Below, one piece after another: positions 57,000 to 64,000 of a stretch of 64,000 nt of DNA (position 1 is the first letter of the stretch; each line of letters begins with the position of its first letter). The notes beneath the pieces were generated by a model. That model did not search any database and was not told the origin of the DNA. It saw only the letters and a list, made by a program, of their open reading frames with translations. Source of the stretch: Acanthacorydalis orientalis (taxonomy: Eukaryota > Arthropoda > Insecta > Megaloptera > Corydalidae); NCBI GenBank assembly GCA_034766995.1, contig CM068315.1:13510510-13574509 (forward strand), read 5' to 3'. Made by a program: the position numbers and the translations under genes.

Positions 57000-57755
57000 C
57001 ATAGATTTTAATTTTTAGTTTCAATTCGTATTTAATGTAATTCCATTTTTAAATTTTTTTGAAACTTATCTTTAATTATTATTTGGTTTGAAGCTAAACA
57101 AATCTCATGAATTTCAGATTGTGTTCAGAAATTCTATAAATATACACCTACCTCTAATCATTATATATATATATATATATAAAAAAAATTGACAATCAAC
57201 TTATCATCGTATTACCTCTCATCCCTCTAACAAATATACAAGAACTATTACAATTTGTTACCATTTAGCCTTTACAAACATCTACACATATAGATGTTTC
57301 CTCCGCACGCACACACTACTAAAATATTGATACGAAATTCATAAAAATTATTTTAAACCGTACGTTTAGTCGTGTCCGTACGAATGTTACAAACAATGTG
57401 ATACACATATCTGTTGACATAAAATATTAACCTATCTCAACTTCGTTGAAAGAAGTGAAATATGAGTGTTTGCTTAGGCATTCAGACGATATATAAATTT
57501 CTTTATTACTACAATAAATTCATCTTTTATACCCGTGTTTGTTTTACAGCACTGCAGGCAAATTTATTCGTTACTTTTGCCTTATGATTTTTACCCCAAC
57601 TCAATCCGATCGCTTTGATACGTCGTAATAAGGGCAGCGGTTAATCCAAATATAAATTATATGGGGGTTTGTACAATGAGCAGCTCAATTTAAACATATT
57701 ATTCGATAGTTCCAAATACTAAATTGTATTAAAAGAAATGTGGCTGACATATTTA
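57000..57755. other. Intergenic stretch, less AT-rich in part
   Basis: Holds a short (AT)n at 57164-57182. Between 57240 and 57660 the sequence is less AT-rich (CGATCGCTTTGATACGTCGT, GGGCAGCGGTTAATCC) but has no open frame of note. Confidence 0.45.
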
Positions 57756-57781
57756 ATATATATATATATATATATATAAAT

Positions 57782-57832
<51 letters not shown>

Positions 57833-57863
57833 CACATACATATATATACACATACATATATAT

Positions 57864-57902
<39 letters not shown>
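57756..57902. repeat. (AT)n microsatellite with CATACATATATA units
   Basis: About 147 bp of AT dinucleotides with regularly spaced ACATACA interruptions. Confidence 0.95.
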
Positions 57903-57906
<4 letters not shown>

Positions 57907-58103
57907 CTTACATAACTTAAAAATATGACACTCATATTAATATTCTTATTCTCATTATTAATACATCTTGGAAACTATAAAAAACTATAGAAATAATTAC
58001 TGGAAATGAGCCTTTTAAACCATATAGATTTCAAGGAAAATTATTCATATGTTTTTATATCAAATTTCTTGTCTAAAATTCGAAATTAATACGAAATTAT
58101 TAA

Positions 58104-58841
58104 CACGTTCTGTGCCAAACCGTTTTTGAACAAGTGTCATTACCAGACCACGTGTACCAATAACAGTACATGGTATAGAGTTTGGTAAATATCTAAAAAT
58201 TATTCATTTTTGTGAGTTGGAAATTTATTTATTACTAGAGTAAATGTTGAAATCAAAGAATGTACTATATAACAAACAAATGACTTTATTCATATTGAAA
58301 ATATAGAAAAATAATAAAAAAGTAAAAATAACAAAACAGAACACTACTGAACATTTTTTCATCTTCCATTTTTATAAGAGTGACACAATTTAGGAGATAT
58401 ATTAGTAAATCTTTAAGTACCGTTAAAGTGGTAAATAAAATAAATTACTTAAAATAAAAGCATTCTTGATTGCTACTATTTGCCTGTTATTATTTATATT
58501 TCAAAATACTTCTGAACGAAAGCTGCATTTTTTTATAATTTCTATTAATCTCCTACCTGTTTGTGCTTTTCTCACAGTAATGCAAATATTTAACCAGCCG
58601 AATGCAAAGTAACTGCGCACAACTAAAGAAAACTGAATTGAGCAAACACAAAACTCTTCACTACGCCCCGTGTACCGTTATCAGCGTACAGCTTAAATAG
58701 TGCTGTAATTGTTTTACAGCATACAGTAGTGATACCAAAAACTGTTTTCTAGCACTTTATCTATCAATGACAAAATTATGACCTGGTCAGGAAATAAGAT
58801 TCAGGAGAGTACTGAAAATGGTACACGCGGCACAAAACGTG
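58104..58841. mobile_element. TTAA-flanked non-autonomous element, piggyBac-like
   Basis: TTAA at 58100-58103 and 58842-58845 flank 738 bp with terminal inverted repeats CACGTTCTGTGCC (left) and GGCACAAAACGTG (right), one mismatch in 13. A subterminal CCACGTGTACC / GTGTACCGTTATCAGCGTAC pair lies further in. The exact TTAA duplication and short terminal repeats are the mark of piggyBac-superfamily elements. No transposase is encoded, so this is an internally deleted or MITE copy. Confidence 0.85.
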
Positions 58842-58849
58842 TTAACTTT

Positions 58850-60600
58850 AGTTTTTCGGCTCTTTATAATGAAATTCAGGTTTTTATCTCGACATAAAGC
58901 TTTCCATATCAAACCACTATTTTTTCAGTAGGATTCTATTAATCTGTGATAAAATACTGTTCATATTTTAATATAAAACAAGCTATCTAATAGAAATATT
59001 CTCTAAAAAACACTCACGCTATAAAAAAGGTTTATTAAAAAATATTCTACTTTTGATTGTTTCAAGTTCATATTTCGATGAGAATGTCAAAATTCTCATG
59101 CAAAAATCTTTCGATGCTTTAGTTTTCACATTTTTATAGTTTATGGGTTCAGAGAATAATTAATTTGTGAATGCGAATTTAACCAAATTGCTAAAACTAC
59201 ATTATAAGGAAACAAACACTAATATAGACCACTTTTCTTATTCTTCTGACCAGTCACTAGCTGATTTCAGAATGTTTCTGAAATTGAAAAATATTAAATT
59301 ATCAATGAAAGAACTTTTGATAAATTATTTCTAATAGATTCAGATGCGCTGAATTCGGTTGCAAGGAAATGAAATGAAACTATTTAAAATATTTCTAAAT
59401 GAGAAATACTTGCAGAATTAAAAAAAAATGAAAATGTTATTTAAAAATCGGTTATAATACAGTTCTGATAATATCTAAATTTACTTTTAAAGAAGATTGT
59501 TTTTTACCTAGAACCAGAAAATTTGTATAGCCAAAAATATTCAATCGTCATAAAAAATAATTGATATTTGAAACTGAATAAGAATATTTTATATTATCTA
59601 AAAGCAAGGTACTTAATTAAATCTACATTTGTCTGTTTTGAATTAGGATAGTATTACTTTTTAGTAAAACAATTAATATTCATTTTCAAAATATAATAAA
59701 TACGTATCATTGAAATATTCCATGATTACAGTTTCACTAATCATTTTTTTCTCCTTTTCAAAACCTTAATAATGATCTAGTGTGAAATATATTCAACAAT
59801 TAGTTTTCTTTGATTATTTCTTGTTAGAATGATTTCATTATCAGCGAAGTAGACACAAGCATCAATCAACACTATCATTAATTAATTATTAAATATATTT
59901 GATCATAAAAATTCAGTATTTATTATTATTTTTTGTTATACTTTTATTTCTATTGTTCGGAGTTGCTGTTAACACCTATTTTGATATTTGTATCATCTAA
60001 GCAGCTTTCTTAAGTTCAAAAAAATATAAACATTGAATTATTTGAAGATGACAGATTTTGATACTAACTACAAAAAAAATTAAATGATTAGTATAAAGAA
60101 TATAAGTGAAATGATGTGAAATAATATAAGAATTTTTCACAGTTGAATAATTTTATTACCTCACAAACAACAAAAAACATTTCTGATCAAAAAATATTTA
60201 CTGATCATTTTTGATTGTTGGTTAAATCTAAGATTCCAATTTAAAAGTATTATTTTTTTCTATACTTTATTGCTCTAAATAAGGTATTACCTTTGAATAC
60301 GCGTAAGAAAACAATCAAATTATTAATAATAATGTAATAAACTTTTCTGATAAGCACTTTATTATACTTTGTCGGTGAGAAAGTGTTCATTTATGAAAAT
60401 AAGAAATTTGTTCTCAGTACCTTACAAAATAGATAAATAATTTAAAAAACATGTAAAAGTTTAATATAAGAAATGAAACGTCAAAAATAGAATATACATA
60501 AAAGACAGAATACAAATAAAAAATCATATAGTTTTTTAAAGTAAATACTATGTACATATTTTATAGTTTATAGTTCTTTGTTATGAAATTTACAAATATA
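58850..60600. repeat. AT-rich stretch with several palindromic-repeat fragments
   Basis: Fragments are at about 59040-59230 (TTCATATTTCGATGAGAATG, AATTAATTTGTGAATGCGAA), 59450-59580 (ATACAGTTCTGATAATATCT then AAATTTACTTTTAAAG) and 60120-60400 (TTACCTCACAAACAACAAAA, TCTGATCAAAAAATATTTAC, then the mirrored half ending TCGGTGAGAAAGTGTTCATT). No gene is seen. Confidence 0.55.
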
Positions 60601-60652
60601 AAGAGGGGCGGTTAACTAAGGGTTCGCAGACGAGTGACGATACACGTGGTCT

Positions 60653-60672
60653 ATATATATATATATACATAC

Positions 60673-60706
<34 letters not shown>
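60653..60706. repeat. (AT)n microsatellite
   Basis: AT runs interrupted by ACATACATT. Confidence 0.9.
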
Positions 60707-60713
<7 letters not shown>

Positions 60714-60912
60714 TGTCGAGGCAGTATCCTTGTATAGTGTTATTTCTTTCTAGTCTTGACGTACGCAATTTGATGAGAAACTTTCAACGAGCTAGGTGAA
60801 ACGCTTCGCCATTGTATCTTTAGAACATACACATAGAAAGTAGTGCGTACAAGAAACCTCGGATCTAATTTTTTGCTTGCCACAAATTGGGGTAAACGAG
60901 AAAAACTCAACT

Positions 60913-61061
60913 ATGTACAAAAACTTTATTGTTACAAGTCTACGCGCGAGCGGAGTCTCTCTGTTTATGATTATTGTGGTTTTTTTTTGTTCACTCTCCG
61001 TCTATTCTCTCAAAGTTGTGAACATAAACGATTTAAAATATAGATTTGGCGAGATGTATAT
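60913..61061 (+). CDS. Possible first coding exon with a signal peptide (weak)
   Basis: From ATG 60913 the frame reads MYKNFIVTSLRASGVSLFMI then IVVFFCSLSVYSLKVVNI and NDLKYRFGEMYI to a stop at 61062-61064. A positively charged start, a hydrophobic core of about 16 residues and an SVYS-L junction look like a secretory signal peptide. The preceding 300 bp are less AT-rich (CGAGGCAGTATCCTTG, GAAACGCTTCGCC), as a promoter and 5' UTR might be. A GTATAT just before the stop could act as a weak donor. No downstream exon is visible inside the window, so this could be chance. Confidence 0.3.
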
Positions 61062-61229
61062 TTAAAAAGTCATCGTTGTATATGTCTTCCGTGTTATTTC
61101 AGTGAATTAACTTTCGGGTGTTGATAAAACGGGAATCGAATGGATATTCGTGTTTAATGTGATTTTTTTTAGTCTGGTCGAAATTAGTCTGCAAGATTGA
61201 AGAGGATTATTTATTTATGATAGACTGGT

Positions 61230-63330
61230 TAAGTTTGAAAATTATAGAAATTTGAAGTAATATTAAAAATTACTAAAATAATTTACATATAAATTTATAT
61301 TCATGTTTTTACTCAAACATTTTATACATGAATTTGTAACAAGAATATATTAGAATTCATTTTAATTTCATACACAAAGATTCGAAATAGCGTTGAAACT
61401 AATTACAATAATTTATAAAAGAATCAATATTAATATTTTTACCCAAAAACATTGTATATAATTTATGATAAGAATATTTTAAAATTAATTTTAATTTAAT
61501 AACAATAGAGATTTGAAATGTTGCTAAAACTAATTACAATAATTTATAAATAAAAAAAGTATTCAGATTTTGACTCAAGAACTTTTTTATTAGAGATTAT
61601 AATGATACTATTTTAGAACTTATTTTAATTTCAGAATCATAGAGATTGAAAATAATATTGAAATAGCTGAAAATAATTTATAACTGAATAAATGTTTGTA
61701 TTTTTATTCAAAATTTTTTTGTAAGAATTTATGGAAAGGTTATTTTAGAATTTTTATCGACTTCAGAATTATAGAGATTTGAAATATTACAACTAATAAA
61801 TATAATCCATGAATGAATCAATATCTATATTTTTACCCAAGGACTGTATAAAAAATTATAATGAGAATATTTTAGCATTAATTTGAATTTCAGAATCATG
61901 GAGATTTGAAATAGTGTTAAAACTAATTAGAATAATCTATAAATGAATAAATACAGATATTTTTACTTAAAAACTTTGTATATGAATTTATGACAAAAAT
62001 ATTTTAGAATTCCCTTTATTTCACAAACATAGATTCGAAATAGTCTTAAAACTAATTACAATAATTTTTCAATAAATAACGATTCATATTTCTACTCAAG
62101 AACTTTCTACTAAAATCTGTAATGAGATTATTTTAGACTTAATGTGAATTTCAGAATCATAGTTTCAATATAATGTTGAAAAGAAAAAAAATCGTTTATA
62201 AATGAATAAATATTCATATTTTTATTCAAAAACATTATATAGGAATTTATGATAAGATTATTTTAGAATTTTTTTCAACTTCAGAATCATAGAGATTTGA
62301 AATGAGGTTAAAAATATTAAAAATAATCCAAAATGAATTAATATTTTAATTTTTACTCAAAGACTTTGTATCAGTATTTATAATAAGAATAATTTAGAAT
62401 TAATTAGAATTTCAGAATCAGAGATTCAAAATAGTGTTAAAACAAATTACAATTATGTATAAATGAATAAATATTCATATTTTTACTCAAGAACTTTATA
62501 TATGAATTAATGACAATAATATTTTAATTTCAAAATCATAGAGATTCGAAATAGTGCTAAAACTAATTATAATTATTTATAAATGAGTAAATACTCATAT
62601 TTTTACTCAAAAAAATTGCATTAGAATTTATAATGGAAATATTTTGGAATTTATTTTAATTTCACAGTCATAGAAATTCCAAATAATTTTGAAAGAATGA
62701 AAATTTATAAATGAATAAATATTAATATTTTTATTCAAAAACCTTGTAAATGAATTGATGATAAGGTTATTTTAAAATTGATTTCTACTTCAGAATCATA
62801 GATATTTGAATAGATGTTAAAAAAAGTAAAATAATTCATAAATGAATCAGTATTCGTATTTTTGCTCAAAGACTTTATATAAGAATTTATAATGAGAATA
62901 TTTTAGAATTAATTTGAATTTCAGAATCATAGAGATTCGAAATAGTGTTAAAATTAATTAGAATAATTTAGTAATGAATAAATATTCATATTTTCACTCA
63001 AGAATTTTGAATAATAATTTATGATAAAATTATATTTTAATTCATTTTAATTTCAGATTCATAGAGAACCAAAATCATTTTGCAACTAATTAAAAATATA
63101 TTTAAATTTTAGTATCACAGAGATTCAAAATTATGTTAAAATTATTAAAATAACTTCCATATGAGTAAATATTGATATTTTCACTTAACAATTTTGTATA
63201 GAAATTTATGACAAATATATATTAGAATTATTTTTAATTTCAAAATCACAAAAATTCAAAACATTGTCATAACTACTTTAAATATGAATTCATTTCAAAA
63301 TTATTTTAACTCAAAAATATTTTTTAAATA
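61230..63330. repeat. Tandem satellite, about 130 bp unit, about 15 copies
   Basis: The phrase TATTCATATTTTTACTCAAG and variants recur near 61297, 61428, 61560, 61692, 61822, 61953, 62082, 62212, 62342, 62471, 62591, 62719, 62850 and 62982, i.e. every 120-132 bp. A decayed last unit is near 63168. Each unit also carries TTCAGAATCATAGAGATT, GAAATAGTGTTAAAACTAAT and AATAATTTATAAATGAATAA. Copies differ by roughly 15-25% by eye. No open frame. Confidence 0.9.
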
Positions 63331-63938
63331 TTTATGAAAATAATATATTATACTTTATTTTATCTCTGCAAGATACTCTTTGTTTTTGATAAAAAGAACA
63401 TTTACAATTGAATAAAAATAAATCGATCCCAAACATTTTTTCAACATCCGTGAAAAACACAGTCAACTAACGATCCGTAATAATTTAAATAAAATAATCT
63501 ACAGTGTCGGCCCGTAGTCACCGCATCGAGCACGGTGTATACTCTAAAGCATGGCGTTATGTAAAACAAATGGTATTTGCGATGTTAACAGGAATAAGGG
63601 TATCAATTTCGTTTTAATGCGTGGAAACTTTTGTCTGTTCAGAGAGGCGACAAAATTGAAAAAGATTGTGTAAACTGACAGCTGGCCGAATTATCCTCGT
63701 ATCATTTACTACTTACGTTTGAACAGTCTGGGGATTAAAAAGACCTTTTTGCACAAATCACACTTTTTACCTCAAATTTAAAATTAATCGATAAACATCT
63801 GCTCGGTATTTGTAGAGTGTTGCTCATTACACGTTTTATTATAATAAGTACATGTTTCGTTTGATGTCATTCTCTGAAATGTTCTTTATGATCTTCTCGT
63901 ATTCTCCCGTTTATTCTTTTTCTTACACATTTATACAT

Positions 63939-63945
<7 letters not shown>
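63331..63945. other. Non-coding stretch with a GC-richer patch
   Basis: 63500-63720 is less AT-rich (GTCGGCCCGTAGTCACCGCA, CTGACAGCTGGCCGAATT) and may be regulatory or an untranslated exon. No open frame with splice sites is seen. Confidence 0.4.

Positions 63946-63949
<4 letters not shown>

Positions 63950-63984
<35 letters not shown>
63950..63984. repeat. (CA)n then (AT)n microsatellite
   Basis: A CACACACACA tract followed by about 35 bp of AT near the window end. Confidence 0.95.
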
Positions 63985-63988
<4 letters not shown>

Positions 63989-64000
63989 ATAGATAGACAG

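Overview
The window is eukaryotic nuclear DNA: very AT-rich, with long (AT)n arrays, spliced genes with GT-AG introns, large introns, and many decayed Tc1/mariner and TTAA-flanked transposons. The gene content (a TSP1/CUB membrane protein and a CFAP157 flagellar protein) and the mariner types fit an insect. A hymenopteran is my best guess, from composition and the mariner load, but no single sequence proves it.

Three genes are supported. (1) On + strand, seven exons from 10567 to 43980 join in perfect phase and encode the C-terminal 761 residues of a type I membrane protein: a TSP1 repeat split by a 12.3 kb intron, a CUB-like domain, one transmembrane helix and a long Ser/Thr-rich, acidic cytoplasmic tail. 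Its 5' exons, including the signal peptide, lie upstream or were not found. (2) CFAP157, a coiled-coil protein of the sperm flagellum/cilium, is complete in two exons (14086-16151) and nested on the same strand in that 12.3 kb intron. (3) At 51637-53112, about 7.7 kb past the stop of gene 1, lies an intact, strongly diverged CFAP157-like paralog. A possible signal-peptide first exon of a further gene sits at 60913-61061 (weak).

Layout: 1-10.4 kb is intergenic or intronic, with mariner, Tc1 and LINE remnants and a large AT-rich palindrome (9770-10090). 10.5-44 kb is the receptor gene, with introns full of transposons. 44.5-47.6 kb is a hierarchical degenerate satellite just after the gene. 49-51.5 kb holds repeats, then the CFAP157 paralog. 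53.3-55.7 kb is a ~79 bp minisatellite split by a mariner. 58.1-58.8 kb is a TTAA-flanked element. 61.2-63.3 kb is a ~130 bp satellite.

The repeats are the most unusual part. They include six copies of a short mariner derivative that keeps only the helix-turn-helix half of the transposase, a second mariner family that keeps only the catalytic half, a palindromic dispersed repeat with roughly twenty copies or fragments, and a ~190-200 bp MITE that prefers TA sites in or next to (AT)n arrays. I see no tRNA, rRNA, CRISPR array or bacterial-type operon.
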